DNA of 64,000 nt from Sphingobium terrigena. GTDB taxonomy: Bacteria > Pseudomonadota > Alphaproteobacteria > Sphingomonadales > Sphingomonadaceae. The stretch covers positions 62,001-126,000 of the forward strand of contig NZ_QVRA01000010.1 in assembly GCF_003591655.1 (NCBI RefSeq). Reading direction: 5' to 3'. The number at the start of each line of letters is the position of its first letter. Within the stretch, counting starts at the first letter, position 1. Shown in pieces: positions 45,839 through 54,995 of the stretch. The position numbers and the translations under genes were made by a program. The notes under the pieces were generated by a model. The model did no database searches. It saw only the letters and a list, made by a program, of their open reading frames with translations, and was not told the DNA's origin.

Positions 45839-46234
45839 ATGCCCGCCACTTACACCACGCACATCACCGCCCAGCCTGCGGACATCGACATACTCGGCCA
45901 CGTCAACAACGCGGTCTGGGTCCAGTGGATGGAGCAGGTCGCGACCGAGCATTGGACCCATGATGCAGACCCGGCCCATGTCGATGCCTATGTCTGGGTC
46001 GTGACCCGTCACGAAATCGACTATCGCGGCAATGTTGCGGAGGGCGAGACGGTAACGGCGCGCACCTGGATACCCGATGGCCCACGCGGCGCGCGCTTCG
46101 ACCGGCTGATTGAGTTTACCGGACCCGACGGCAAGGTGAAGGTCACGGCCAGATCGACCTGGGCGATCGTGGACAAGGGCACGGGCCGCATATTGCGCGT
46201 GCCGCCGGAGGTGGCGGCGAATTTTGTGGATTGA
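45839..46234 (+). CDS. Acyl-CoA thioesterase (hot-dog fold, 4HBT type)
   Basis: The 131-residue protein has the hot-dog fold with the active-site pattern ADIDILGHVNNAVWVQWMEQVATEH (Asp at about 16), followed by RHEIDYRGNVAEGETV and ARSTWAIVDKGTGR. It belongs to the YbgC/FadM-like group of acyl-CoA thioesterases. Physiological substrate is unknown. The Shine-Dalgarno GGAGGT (45825-45830) is formed at the end of the preceding repeat element, eight bases before the ATG. Length is normal. Confidence 0.88.
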   Translation: MPATYTTHITAQPADIDILGHVNNAVWVQWMEQVATEHWTHDADPAHVDAYVWVVTRHEIDYRGNVAEGETVTARTWIPDGPRGARFDRLIEFTGPDGKVKVTARSTWAIVDKGTGRILRVPPEVAANFVD

Positions 46235-46263
46235 GGGCGGGCGACCAACGAACGAAAAATGGT

Positions 46264-48108
46264 TTATTCCCGCACCACCGCAAACACGTCGCTTATCCCC
46301 GGCTCGACCGGCATATCCTCCCGCTCGGCGGCCTGCCGGTTCCACATCACGGCATAGAGCCCGTCAGCCCGCACCAAATCGGCGTGGCGGCCGCGTTCGA
46401 CGATGCGGCCCTGGTCCAGCACGATGATCTCGTCGGCATCGACCACGGTGGACAGGCGGTGCGCGACGATCAGGGTGGTCCGCTTGCGCGCAATGTTGCG
46501 CAGCACATCCTGAATCTCATTCTCGGTGCGGCTGTCGAGCGCGCTGGTCGCTTCGTCCAGCACCAGCACCGGCGGGTCTTTCAGCAGCGTGCGGGCAATC
46601 GCCACCCGCTGCTTTTCCCCGCCCGACAGTTTTAGACCCCGTTCGCCCACGCGCGTCTCATACCCCTTGGGCAGGCTCAGGATGAAATCGTGGATCGACG
46701 CGGCCTTGGCGGCGGCTTCGATCTCCGCCTGGCTCGCACCTTCGCGGCCATAGCCGATATTATAGCCGACCGTGTCGTTGAACAGCACCATGTCCTGCGG
46801 CACGATGCCGATCGCCGCGCGCAGCGATGCCTGCGTCACGCTGGCGATATTCTGCCCGTCGATGCTGACCTGGCCCCCCTGAATATCGTAGAAGCGGAAC
46901 AGGATGCGCGCGATGGTGGACTTGCCCGCGCCGGACGGCCCGACGATCGCCAGAGTCCGCCCTGCCGGCACGGTGAAGCTGACATCGTGCAAAATCTCCC
47001 GTTCGGGATCATAGCCAAAGCGCACATGATCGAACCGCACTTCGCCGCCCGACGGGACCAGGGCAGGCGCGCCGTCCGCGTCGGCAATCTCCTGCGGCGT
47101 GTCCATCAGCTTGTACATCGCTTCCATGTCGATCAGCCCCTGCCGGATCGTGCGATAGACCATGCCTAGCAGGTCCAATGGCCGGAACAGCTGGGCCAGC
47201 AGCGTATTGACCAGCACCACGTCGCCGGTGGTGAACTGCCCCCGGCTCCATCCCCACACGGTATAGCCCATCGCCCCCGCCATCATCAGGTTGGTGATCA
47301 GCGACTGGCCGATATTGAGCCAGGCCAAGCTATTCTCGCTCTTGACCGCCGCCTGCGCGTAACGCCGCATCGATGTGCCATAGCGTTTCGCCTCGCGCTT
47401 TTCCGCGCCGAAATATTTGACCGTCTCGAAGTTCAGCAGGCTGTCGACCGCATGGGCGACGGCGTTGGTGTCCATATCCACCATGTCGCGGCGCAGCTGG
47501 TTGCGCCATTCGGTGACGGTGCGGGTGAACCAGATATAGAGCGCGACCATCGCCAGCGTGACGATGACCAGCCACGCGCCGAACTTCACGAAGAAGATGG
47601 CGCAGACCGCGACCAGCTCCAGCACGGTAGGGGCGATGTTGAACAGCAGGAAATAGAGCATCGTGTCGATGCTCTTGGTCCCGCGCTCGACAATCTTGGT
47701 GACGGCGCCGGTGCGCCGGTCGAGATGGAAGCGCAGCGACAGGCGGTGGAGATGGACGAACACATCATCGGCCAGCCGCCGCCCGGCTTCCTGCCCGACC
47801 TGCTCGAACACCGCATTGCGCAGATTGTCGAATAACACGCTGCCAAAGCGCGCGCCCGCATAGACCGCGACCAGCGCGATGGCGAGGCTGGCGGCGGGTT
47901 CCATCCCCGGCACCATCCGGTCGATCGCGGCCTTATAGGCAAAGGGCATGGCCAGGCTGATGGCCTTGGCTGCCAGCACGCACAGCATGGCGACAACCAC
48001 CCGCCGCCGCAGCGCCGGGGCGTCCGCCGGCCACAAATAGGGCAGGAACCGCCGAAGCGTGGCCCAGACAGGGGGCAAGGGCGCGGATGTGGGCATGTCA
48101 GGCGGCAT
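46264..48108 (-). CDS. ATM1-type ABC exporter (fused permease/ATPase)
   Basis: The 614-residue half transporter has six membrane helices (about 38-320) with the ATM1/HMT1-like segments RGTKSIDTMLYFLLFNIAPTVLEL and NSLAWLNIGQSLITNLMMAG, followed by a nucleotide-binding domain with Walker A VGPSGAGKST, Q-loop, signature LSGGEKQRVAIARTLL and Walker B VLVLDEATSALD. The homodimer would export glutathione conjugates or sulfur/heavy-metal complexes, as ATM1-like alphaproteobacterial proteins do. A second ATG at 48096 is possible. The flanking repeat at 48176 lies just upstream. Confidence 0.92.
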   Translation of the reverse strand: MPPDMPTSAPLPPVWATLRRFLPYLWPADAPALRRRVVVAMLCVLAAKAISLAMPFAYKAAIDRMVPGMEPAASLAIALVAVYAGARFGSVLFDNLRNAVFEQVGQEAGRRLADDVFVHLHRLSLRFHLDRRTGAVTKIVERGTKSIDTMLYFLLFNIAPTVLELVAVCAIFFVKFGAWLVIVTLAMVALYIWFTRTVTEWRNQLRRDMVDMDTNAVAHAVDSLLNFETVKYFGAEKREAKRYGTSMRRYAQAAVKSENSLAWLNIGQSLITNLMMAGAMGYTVWGWSRGQFTTGDVVLVNTLLAQLFRPLDLLGMVYRTIRQGLIDMEAMYKLMDTPQEIADADGAPALVPSGGEVRFDHVRFGYDPEREILHDVSFTVPAGRTLAIVGPSGAGKSTIARILFRFYDIQGGQVSIDGQNIASVTQASLRAAIGIVPQDMVLFNDTVGYNIGYGREGASQAEIEAAAKAASIHDFILSLPKGYETRVGERGLKLSGGEKQRVAIARTLLKDPPVLVLDEATSALDSRTENEIQDVLRNIARKRTTLIVAHRLSTVVDADEIIVLDQGRIVERGRHADLVRADGLYAVMWNRQAAEREDMPVEPGISDVFAVVRE

Positions 48109-48175
48109 AGGCGCTATGTAGAGCGCGGCGCGGGATTATCCAGCGGTGGTTTTGGGGTGCGATAACACACCACAT

Positions 48176-48242
48176 CCGTTCGTTTCGAGCGAAGTCGAGA
48201 AACCGATGCACAGCGTTTCTCGACTTCGCTCGAAACGAACGG
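48176..48242. repeat. REP-like inverted repeat, type A, perfect 28-bp arms
   Basis: CCGTTCGTTTCGAGCGAAGTCGAGAAAC (48176-48203) is the exact reverse complement of 48215-48242, with an 11-base spacer CGATGCACAGC. It is the shortest and most perfect of the four type A copies, and sits behind uvrB and ahead of the ABC exporter, both on the minus strand. Confidence 0.95.
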
Positions 48243-48262
48243 CCAAAGTAGAAGCGGCCTTC

Positions 48263-50446
48263 TTACCGCCCAAATTTCTTCTGCGTTTTGCCGTAGCGCA
48301 ACTTCCGCGTCCCCGGCTTGCCCTCGGTTGCGCGGCCCCTGGGCGCTGCCACCTGCTGCTCGTGCGGCAACCCCAGTTCCTCGGCCTCCAGCTTGCGGAT
48401 TTCGTCGCGGATACGGCCCGCTTCCTCAAACTCCAGGTCGGCGGCGGCGGCGCGCATTTTCTTTTCGAGATCCTCGATATAGGCGCGCAGATTGTGGCCG
48501 ACCATGTGGGGCCGGTCGGCATCGCCGGTTTCGATGAGCACGCTGTCCTTGTTGGACACATGGGCGATGATGTCGCCAATGTTGCGCTTGATCGTGGTCG
48601 GCGTGATGCCATGTTCGCGGTTATAGGCTTCCTGTTTCTCGCGCCTGCGCCCGGTTTCGTTGAGCGCGCGCTCCATCGAGCCGGTGATCCGGTCGGCATA
48701 GAGGATGACGCGGCCATCGACGTTCCGCGCCGCGCGGCCGATCGTCTGGATCAGGGAGGTTTCGGAACGCAAAAAGCCCTCCTTGTCCGCGTCGAGGATC
48801 GCCACCAGCCCGCATTCGGGAATGTCCAGCCCCTCGCGCAAGAGGTTGATGCCGATCAGCACGTCATAGACACCAAGCCGCAAGTCGCGGATCAGCTCGA
48901 TGCGCTCCAGCGTCTCGACGTCGCTGTGCATGTAGCGGACCTTGATCCCCGCCTCATGCATGAACTCGGTCAGATCCTCCGCCATCCGCTTGGTCAGCGT
49001 GGTGACGAGCGTGCGATAGCCGTTGGCCGTGACCTTGCGACATTCGTTGATCAGGTCATCCACCTGATCCTCGACCGGCTTGATCTCGACAGGCGGGTCA
49101 ATGAGGCCGGTGGGGCGGATCACCTGTTCGCTGAATACGCCGCCGGTCTGCTCCATTTCCCATTTGCCGGGCGTGGCGGAGACGCTGACCGTTTGCGGTC
49201 GCATCGCGTCCCATTCGTTGAAGCGCAACGGGCGGTTGTCGATGCAGCTGGGCAGGCGGAAACCATATTCGGCCAGCGTGATCTTGCGCCGGTGATCGCC
49301 CCGCGCCATCGCGCCGATCTGCGGCACGGTCTGATGGCTTTCATCGACGAACAGCAGCGCATTTTCGGGCAGATATTCAAACAGGGTCGGCGGCGGCTCT
49401 CCCGGCAGGCGGCCGGTCAGGAAGCGGCTGTAATTTTCGATTCCCGCGCAGCTGCCAGTCGCAGCGATCATCTCCAGGTCGAAATTGGTCCGCTGCTCCA
49501 GCCGCTGCGCCTCCAGCAGCTTGCCCTCCGCCTCCAGCTCCTTCAGGCGCTCAGTCAGTTCAAAGCGGATCGCCTCCATCGCCTGTTTGAGCGTCGGGCC
49601 GGGGGTGACATGGTGGCTGTTGGGGAAGACCTTCACATAGTCGAGGCTGGCGACCTTCTTGCCCGACAGCGGGTCGAACTCGACAATCGCCTCAATCTCA
49701 TTACCAAAAAAGCTGACGCGCCAGGCGGTATCCTCATAATGGGACGGGAAAATCTCCAGATTATCGCCCTTCACCCGGAAATTGCCGCGCGCAAAGCCTG
49801 CATCGTTGCGCTTATATTGGAGCGCGACCAGCTTGCGGATGATCTCGCGCTGATCCTCTATCCCGCCCTTCTTCATAGAGAAGGTCATGGCCGAATAGGT
49901 TTCGACCGAGCCGATGCCATAGAGGCAGGAGACCGACGCGACGATGATGCAGTCGTCCCATTCCAGCAGCGATCGGGTGGCCGAATGGCGCATCCGGTCG
50001 ATGCTCTCGTTTACGCTGCTTTCCTTCTCGATATAGGTGTCCGACCGCGCAACATAGGCTTCGGGCTGGTAATAATCATAATAGCTGACGAAATATTCGA
50101 CCGCATTGTCAGGAAAGAAGCTCTTGAATTCGCCATAGAGCTGCGCCGCGAGAATCTTGTTGGGGGCCAGGATCAGCGCCGGGCGCTGCAACGCCTCGAT
50201 CACCTTGGCCATGGTGAAGGTCTTGCCCGATCCGGTGACGCCCAGCAGCACCTGATCGCGCTCTCCCGCCAGCGCCTGTTCCACCAGTTCTGGGATCGCG
50301 GTGCGCTGGTCCCCCGACGGCTCATAATCGCTCACCAGCGTGAAGGGCCGCCCCCCCTCGCTCTTGTCCGGCCGCGCAGGCCGGTGCGGCACGAAGCTGG
50401 CGTCGGTATCGGGCTCGTCGAGCGTGGTGCGGATCTGGATGGCCAT
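48263..50446 (-). CDS. uvrB: Excinuclease ABC subunit B
   Basis: UvrB is the damage-verifying helicase-like subunit of nucleotide-excision repair. The 727-residue protein has Walker [16 protein letters not shown], the beta-hairpin region [23 protein letters not shown], motif II VDESHQT, helicase motifs IV-VI ([57 protein letters not shown]) and the C-terminal UVR motif that contacts UvrC ([20 protein letters not shown]). Its N-terminal 35 residues and basic C-terminal tail are longer than in E. coli. No SOS box was seen at its own start. Confidence 0.97.
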   Translation of the reverse strand: MAIQIRTTLDEPDTDASFVPHRPARPDKSEGGRPFTLVSDYEPSGDQRTAIPELVEQALAGERDQVLLGVTGSGKTFTMAKVIEALQRPALILAPNKILAAQLYGEFKSFFPDNAVEYFVSYYDYYQPEAYVARSDTYIEKESSVNESIDRMRHSATRSLLEWDDCIIVASVSCLYGIGSVETYSAMTFSMKKGGIEDQREIIRKLVALQYKRNDAGFARGNFRVKGDNLEIFPSHYEDTAWRVSFFGNEIEAIVEFDPLSGKKVASLDYVKVFPNSHHVTPGPTLKQAMEAIRFELTERLKELEAEGKLLEAQRLEQRTNFDLEMIAATGSCAGIENYSRFLTGRLPGEPPPTLFEYLPENALLFVDESHQTVPQIGAMARGDHRRKITLAEYGFRLPSCIDNRPLRFNEWDAMRPQTVSVSATPGKWEMEQTGGVFSEQVIRPTGLIDPPVEIKPVEDQVDDLINECRKVTANGYRTLVTTLTKRMAEDLTEFMHEAGIKVRYMHSDVETLERIELIRDLRLGVYDVLIGINLLREGLDIPECGLVAILDADKEGFLRSETSLIQTIGRAARNVDGRVILYADRITGSMERALNETGRRREKQEAYNREHGITPTTIKRNIGDIIAHVSNKDSVLIETGDADRPHMVGHNLRAYIEDLEKKMRAAAADLEFEEAGRIRDEIRKLEAEELGLPHEQQVAAPRGRATEGKPGTRKLRYGKTQKKFGR

Positions 50447-50486
50447 GGGGGTAATATGGGGTCTTTGCGTCAGGGCGCAATTGACG

Positions 50487-50915
50487 TCAGGGCTTCAACT
50501 CGAATGCGCCTTTGGGCATGGGTGGATAGACAACCGGCTTATCGCCGAAACGAGCGCGCAGGGCGGCTTCGCGGCGCGCTGAATCGACGACATCGACATT
50601 GACCTCTTCGGGATATTTGAAAGTCGCGTCGAATTTTCCATCATTTATAACATATTCCATGACCGACCACCGCATGTTCGGTCCTTCGGGTTCGGCATAC
50701 CACGCTTCAAACAGAAGGTCTGAAAGAACCTCACTGTCGGAATCATGATAGCGAACCACATCCCCCTCATCCTTGAATATGCTTGGCCCAACCCACATGT
50801 CTCCGATCTCGACGTAAAGAAATACGCCATTTGGCTCTCCCCCGACGATTGCAATTAATTCCTGTCCGATCTCGTCCATGAGTGGACCCAAGATGTCGAA
50901 TTTATCTTTCGCCAT
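50487..50915 (-). CDS. YezG-like immunity protein for the adjacent nuclease toxin
   Basis: The 142-residue acidic protein has the pattern of the YezG (DUF600) immunity family: [19 protein letters not shown] at the start, a central [19 protein letters not shown], and a C-terminal [21 protein letters not shown]...[19 protein letters not shown]. YezG-type proteins neutralise toxins with an Endonuclea_NS_2-type nuclease domain, which is what the gene just before it encodes. Its ATG at 50915 lies 14 bases inside the toxin gene's end, so the pair is co-translated. The sequence is AT-richer than its neighbours, hinting at transfer. Confidence 0.75.
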   Translation of the reverse strand: MAKDKFDILGPLMDEIGQELIAIVGGEPNGVFLYVEIGDMWVGPSIFKDEGDVVRYHDSDSEVLSDLLFEAWYAEPEGPNMRWSVMEYVINDGKFDATFKYPEEVNVDVVDSARREAALRARFGDKPVVYPPMPKGAFELKP

Positions 50916-51921
50916 TGGATCGACCTTTCGCTTGGTTGGGGAAATTGTGAAAACTCTTCTGTCCATCGACGTACCAGATGACGTGGACGCTGTTTGGCCG
51001 TTTTGAGGTTCCAGCATATTTTGGGGTGATCTCCACAAGCACATTTCGTCCCGCCTGCAAATCCCTTGCCCAGCTATCTTCCATGGCACGATAGGCACCA
51101 CGGTTGAAGTTGGCATCTTGGGCGAAATGGTTGAAGCTATCGCTGGGACCGTTGAAGCGAGCGGCGATAAAATGGCCGCCATCGTCGCTTGCAAGGCGAT
51201 CAGGTTTGCCCGCGCTTGCCTGGTTGCGGCGCGATCGGGATGCTTTTGGACCATTTGAAAGCTTGGCGAAGATTTTCCTCGGTCGCGCAATGACATCGAT
51301 ATGGAAATCATAGCCATTTTTCGTCTCCTTGCGCCAGTTCGTGTCGAGGATCTGGCTTTCCAGCGACGGTGGATTGGCCGGGTCGGGTGGCAATTTCCCG
51401 CCATGCGTGTCCATATAATGTGCCAGGGCCAGAAACTTGTTCTTGGCCGCACGTCCGGCATCCAGATAGGCCTGATGCGGCAGTTTGATCCGCTGGCCGA
51501 TGCGGAGCGGCCGGTCGAGCGGATGCTGGTTCAGCCATGCCAGATCGCGCGCGGTCAGTCCCTTGCGCCGCGCCGCAATGGCCGACAGCGTATCGCCCGG
51601 CTGCACGATATGGGTCGAATGGTTGCCCGGATGATCGGCGCGCAGATGGCGGCGATCCGGCACGCCATCGCTATCCGGCCGGGCTGGTCTCCGCACCTGT
51701 CCGCTAGCCCCGGCTCCACCTGCCTGCGCGCGATTGCCACCGCCGCGCGGAAAGTAACGGCCTTGCCCTGCAAAGGTGAACCGTCCGTCTTTTTCATCAT
51801 GCCACGGGTTGAATTTCACTTCGACCTGCACGGGCGGGACCATGGCGGTTCGCCTGCCCGTGCGCAGATAAAGGTTGAAGGCTGTAAGTTCTGGCTGTCG
51901 GCTCGACTCATTCCCCGGCAT
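50902..51921 (-). CDS. LysM-nuclease toxin (polymorphic/bacteriocin-like)
   Basis: The 339-residue protein has three parts: an N-terminal segment with FNPWHDEKDGRFTFAGQGR, a motif seen in front of phage-associated and secreted toxins; a LysM peptidoglycan-binding domain (about 104-148, HIVQPGDTLSAIAA, then RIGQRIKLP); and a C-terminal non-specific nuclease domain (about 200-335) with DDGGHFIAARFNGPSD (His250) and QDANFNRGAYRAMED, then VEITPKY, like the Endonuclea_NS_2 family. There is no signal peptide. GGGGGA sits seven bases before the ATG at 51921. An SOS box lies 46-60 bases upstream. Confidence 0.78.
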   Translation of the reverse strand: MPGNESSRQPELTAFNLYLRTGRRTAMVPPVQVEVKFNPWHDEKDGRFTFAGQGRYFPRGGGNRAQAGGAGASGQVRRPARPDSDGVPDRRHLRADHPGNHSTHIVQPGDTLSAIAARRKGLTARDLAWLNQHPLDRPLRIGQRIKLPHQAYLDAGRAAKNKFLALAHYMDTHGGKLPPDPANPPSLESQILDTNWRKETKNGYDFHIDVIARPRKIFAKLSNGPKASRSRRNQASAGKPDRLASDDGGHFIAARFNGPSDSFNHFAQDANFNRGAYRAMEDSWARDLQAGRNVLVEITPKYAGTSKRPNSVHVIWYVDGQKSFHNFPNQAKGRSNGER

Positions 51922-51966
51922 TTGCGCATCCCCCGATTTGCGGGAAGTGACGTACCATAACGATTA

Positions 51967-51981
51967 GAACAAAACAAGAAC
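51967..51981. promoter_or_regulatory. LexA (SOS) box GAAC-N7-GAAC upstream of the toxin gene
   Basis: GAAC (51967-51970), seven bases AAAACAA, GAAC (51978-51981). Read on the minus strand it is GTTC-TTGTTTT-GTTC, which matches the direct-repeat LexA box of alphaproteobacteria. It lies 46 bases upstream of the toxin start codon, within the expected promoter, and 110 bases from the divergent lipoprotein gene. Confidence 0.65.
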
Positions 51982-52090
51982 AAAATGCTCAATCCCATCC
52001 ATTTCGGCGACAATTTTGCAATGTCGCACCGGCTTGATATGCTCCGCTATCCACGGCCCAGCCCATGCCGACGCGATGAGGGGATAAGCG

Positions 52091-52642
52091 ATGATCAGAG
52101 CTGTATTTGCCGCCGCCACCATGACCCTGCTGCTCGCTGCCTGCGGCGATAAGCCCGGCGACGCGCCGGCCAACGGCTCGATGAGCAAGGCGGAGGTCAA
52201 GGCCGCGGTCGACAAGGTGCAGTTGAAGCCGGGCCAGTGGGAGGGGCGCTTCACCGTGCAGGATATCGACCTGTCCAATATGCCGGGCGCGCCTGCTGGC
52301 ATGAAGGACCAGATGAAGAGCATGATGAGCCAGACTTCGCTCAAATATTGCGTCACCCCCGAAGAAGCGGCCAATCCCAGCGGCGAGATGTTTTCCGGTC
52401 AGGAGAATAAGGATTGCACCTATCAGGGCTTTGCCGTCAGCGGCGGCAGCGTGAAGGGGCAAGTGTCGTGCAAGGCGGAGGGCGGCACGATGACGGCCGC
52501 CATGTCCGGCACTTATGGCGGGGAAGCCTATGCGATGGATATGGACATGAAGATGGCAGGCGGCCCTAACGGCGCGGCCATGGCGATGAAGGCGCGGTCC
52601 GAAGGCAAGTGGATCGGGCCGACCTGCACCACGGCGGAATAA
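52091..52642 (+). CDS. DUF3617 lipoprotein
   Basis: The 183-residue protein has a signal peptide with lipobox LLLAACGD (Cys18), so it is an envelope lipoprotein. The mature part has the DUF3617 pattern: VQLKPGQWEGRFTVQDIDL, then two Cys in SLKYCVTPEEA and NKDCTYQGFAVSGGSVKGQVSCKAEGGTMTAAMSGTYGG. Methionine is notably frequent in the middle and C-terminal parts. Function is unknown. A second DUF3617 lipoprotein follows after 82 bases on the same strand. No obvious Shine-Dalgarno beyond GAGGGG, eight bases before the ATG. Confidence 0.85.
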   Translation: MIRAVFAAATMTLLLAACGDKPGDAPANGSMSKAEVKAAVDKVQLKPGQWEGRFTVQDIDLSNMPGAPAGMKDQMKSMMSQTSLKYCVTPEEAANPSGEMFSGQENKDCTYQGFAVSGGSVKGQVSCKAEGGTMTAAMSGTYGGEAYAMDMDMKMAGGPNGAAMAMKARSEGKWIGPTCTTAE

Positions 52643-52724
52643 GTCCCGCGCATTTCCGCTTGCGCTTTGGCCGCGACGGGTAGAGCCTTGCCCCCGTTCC
52701 GATTGAGAGAACGGGGGAGAGGAT

Positions 52725-53240
52725 ATGCAAAAGACCGTGCTGGCGGCGATCCCGCTTGCGATGATGCCGCTTGTAACGATTTTGGCCCTTGGCGGCTGTA
52801 GCGAACCGGCCCCCGCGCCGCAGGCGGAGGAGGCGCCGATCCTGATGCAGGCGGGCGAGTGGGTGCTGACCCGCAAGACCACCGGTTACAACACCCCCAC
52901 CGTCACCCCGGCGCAATATCAGGCGGCGCTCAAACAGGTGAGCGAGGACAAGATCTGCCTCACCGTCGATGCCGAAGGAATGCCGGACGCCGCGGCCCTG
53001 GCGGGCAAGGATGGTACGGCCTGCGCCTATAAGGACAAGATGGCGCGCAAGGGCCGCCTGATCGCGACGCTGGCCTGCACGGCGGGCAAGGGCACGTCGG
53101 AAATCGCGGTGGAGGGCAATTATACCGCCGATACGCTCACGCTGGGCGAAACCATGACGCAATCGGAAGGCGGCGGCGCAGTGCTGCGCGCAACCTATGA
53201 CCTCTCTGGCAAGCGGGTGGGGGATTGTCCCAAGGGGTGA
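52725..53240 (+). CDS. DUF3617-like lipoprotein, second copy
   Basis: The 171-residue protein has a longer signal peptide with lipobox ALGGCSEP (Cys25) and a Pro/Ala linker. The mature part shares layout with the upstream gene: MQAGEWVLTRKTTGYNTPTV, ICLTVDAEGM, ACAYKDKMARKGRLIATLAC, EGNYTADTLTLGE. The two are divergent in sequence, suggesting an old duplication. GAGAGG lies six bases before the ATG. The gene converges on the MBL-fold hydrolase gene with a 12-base gap. Function unknown. Confidence 0.82.
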   Translation: MQKTVLAAIPLAMMPLVTILALGGCSEPAPAPQAEEAPILMQAGEWVLTRKTTGYNTPTVTPAQYQAALKQVSEDKICLTVDAEGMPDAAALAGKDGTACAYKDKMARKGRLIATLACTAGKGTSEIAVEGNYTADTLTLGETMTQSEGGGAVLRATYDLSGKRVGDCPKG

Positions 53241-53252
53241 TGCGGGCGTGCG

Positions 53253-54470
53253 CTACTCCAGCGCCCTGATCGCGCGCCGGTCACATCGTCCCTTGCCCCG
53301 CGGCACGGCGGAATAGCCCGGCACCAGCAGCGACTGGCCGATCCGCAGCGGGGCGAAGCGCTGGCGGTCGATGCCCTCGCACGCCAGGAACAGGTCGAGC
53401 ATCCGGGGCGGCGTATCCCATTGTTCGTAGGACAGGCGGAACGTCCCCCAGTGGATCGGGATCGCGGTCGATGCGCCCAGCCGTTTGAACACGTCCACGG
53501 CCTGTTGCGGGCCGATATGCGCGTCCGACGCCATCTGCCCCTTCCAGAAGCGAAAAGCGCCGATCGGGATCAGCGCCAGCCGGATCGGGCCAAAGCGCGT
53601 GGCCTCATAGGGCCAGCCCATGTCGCCCGCGCCAGTGTCGCCGGCAAAGAAGATATTGCCCGCGCGCGTCTCGATCAAAAAGCTCGACCAGAGCGCCCGG
53701 TTGCGATCCGCGCCCCAACGGCTGCCCCAATGATGGTTGCGGGTCACATGGACGCGATAGTCGGGGCAATGTTCGTAATTGCCGCACTGGATCACCGCTT
53801 GCGGGGCAAGGCCATTGAGCGCCGCACCGCTGACCGACTGGCCCCAGTCGAGCGCGGTCGACGGAATGCCATGCGCCTGCAATATCGTGTCATTGCCCAG
53901 GCTGGTGACGATCCTGGGCCGGTCGCGGTCCCATAATTTTTTCAGCGTCGGCAGGTCCATATGGTCGTAATGATTGTGGCTCAGCACGACCAGGTCGATC
54001 TTGGGCAGATCGTCGAAGCGGATGCCCGGCTGCGCGACCCGTTTGGGGCCGAAGGGGGGCAGGGGGCTGGCATGGTCCGACCAGATCGGGTCGGTCAAGA
54101 TATTGATGCCCGCAGCCTGCACCAGCACCGTGGCATGGCCCACCCATGTCGCCACCATCCCGCGCGGCGCGGCGAAGGGGGCGGGGCGGGCTGGCTTGAC
54201 CGCGATCGCGTCGGGCCATGGCGGCCGGTCGTCATTGCCCAGCAGCCAGCGGGCGATAAAGCCCTGTCGGCTCGTCCCCGGCGGGGCCGGCACATCGATC
54301 ACGCCATCGGGATTGAAGAAATGCGCGCCATCATAATGGCGGCTTTCCGGTCCTTCATAATAGATGCGATCGAGGAAGGGCGGCACGATCGTCACAGCGA
54401 GGCACAGGGCGACCATTGCAAACAGCAAGGCTATTCCCGTGGCTTTGGCGATGCTGATGAGGCGGCCCAT
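53253..54470 (-). CDS. NAPE-PLD-like metallo-beta-lactamase-fold hydrolase
   Basis: The 405-residue protein has one N-terminal membrane anchor (about 7-29) followed by an MBL-fold domain. Metal ligands appear in SHNHYDHMDLPTL (HxHxDH, about 160-168), HHWGSRWG and FFAGDTGAGDMGW; GHATVLVQAAGINILTDPIWSDHASP is typical of the N-acyl phosphatidylethanolamine phospholipase D/ RomA-like subgroup. The likely substrate is a membrane lipid, not proven. AGGAG five bases before the ATG at 54470 fixes the start; the frame upstream to 54527 is rejected. Confidence 0.85.
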   Translation of the reverse strand: MGRLISIAKATGIALLFAMVALCLAVTIVPPFLDRIYYEGPESRHYDGAHFFNPDGVIDVPAPPGTSRQGFIARWLLGNDDRPPWPDAIAVKPARPAPFAAPRGMVATWVGHATVLVQAAGINILTDPIWSDHASPLPPFGPKRVAQPGIRFDDLPKIDLVVLSHNHYDHMDLPTLKKLWDRDRPRIVTSLGNDTILQAHGIPSTALDWGQSVSGAALNGLAPQAVIQCGNYEHCPDYRVHVTRNHHWGSRWGADRNRALWSSFLIETRAGNIFFAGDTGAGDMGWPYEATRFGPIRLALIPIGAFRFWKGQMASDAHIGPQQAVDVFKRLGASTAIPIHWGTFRLSYEQWDTPPRMLDLFLACEGIDRQRFAPLRIGQSLLVPGYSAVPRGKGRCDRRAIRALE

Positions 54471-54995
54471 GCCTGCTCCTGTTCCGACTATGTCCCAGCG
54501 ACATAGCGCAGGCTGACGGCGGGGCAAGGGGGAGCGGGTGTCTGGCCTCGTATCACATCGACAAAAGAATTTTCTAGCCCGATGGATAGGCGGTTTCCCG
54601 CCTATCCCCGGTTCGAATTTTAGGTAAAGGCTAGGTCAGAGCGGATTAGATATGTTGCATTATCTAAATCATACTGAGCTTCATGCTTTTGCATGAATGA
54701 ACGTTCCGATCTTAGATATACTCCATTTCTATCCAATACTTCCCAAGTCCATAGACCAATCCGATCCTTATAAATGCGGCCGATGCGCATGTGGCGAATC
54801 CTTTATGGTATTGCCACCTACAAATTATCGGGATCGTCGCATATGTAACATCAAAAATCTGGCGGCATTATTAGCCTCTATCCGTCAGAAAGAGGGGTTA
54901 AGGAATTGAGCGATCCGGGTTTTTCGGTGGCATTTGAACGGATTTGGATGTTTCATCGCTACGTCATGTCATTCTCCCATTTTTGAAATTAGAAA
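54471..54995. other. AT-rich gap between the MBL-fold gene and nrdB, no confident gene
   Basis: Most of this 525-base gap is clearly AT-richer than its surroundings. It has a perfect 10-bp hairpin GGATAGGCGG-tttc-CCGCCTATCC (54584-54607) without a T tract and a second, TTCATGC-tttt-GCATGAA (54680-54697). The promoter of the MBL-fold gene must lie at its left end. One plus-strand frame of 70 codons is listed separately. The composition suggests inserted DNA, but no terminal repeats or integrase remnants were seen. Confidence 0.6.
54697..54909 (+). CDS. Hypothetical small protein with Cys cluster (doubtful)
   Basis: The 70-codon frame carries YKCGRCACGESFM and RRICNIKN, a CxxCxC...C set that could bind zinc, then a Lys/Arg-rich helix. 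The ATG overlaps the right arm of a perfect 7-bp hairpin and has no Shine-Dalgarno. It lies in an AT-rich patch where random open frames are less likely than in the GC-rich neighbourhood, which is the main argument for it. No family recognised. Confidence 0.25.
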   Translation: MNVPILDILHFYPILPKSIDQSDPYKCGRCACGESFMVLPPTNYRDRRICNIKNLAALLASIRQKEGLRN

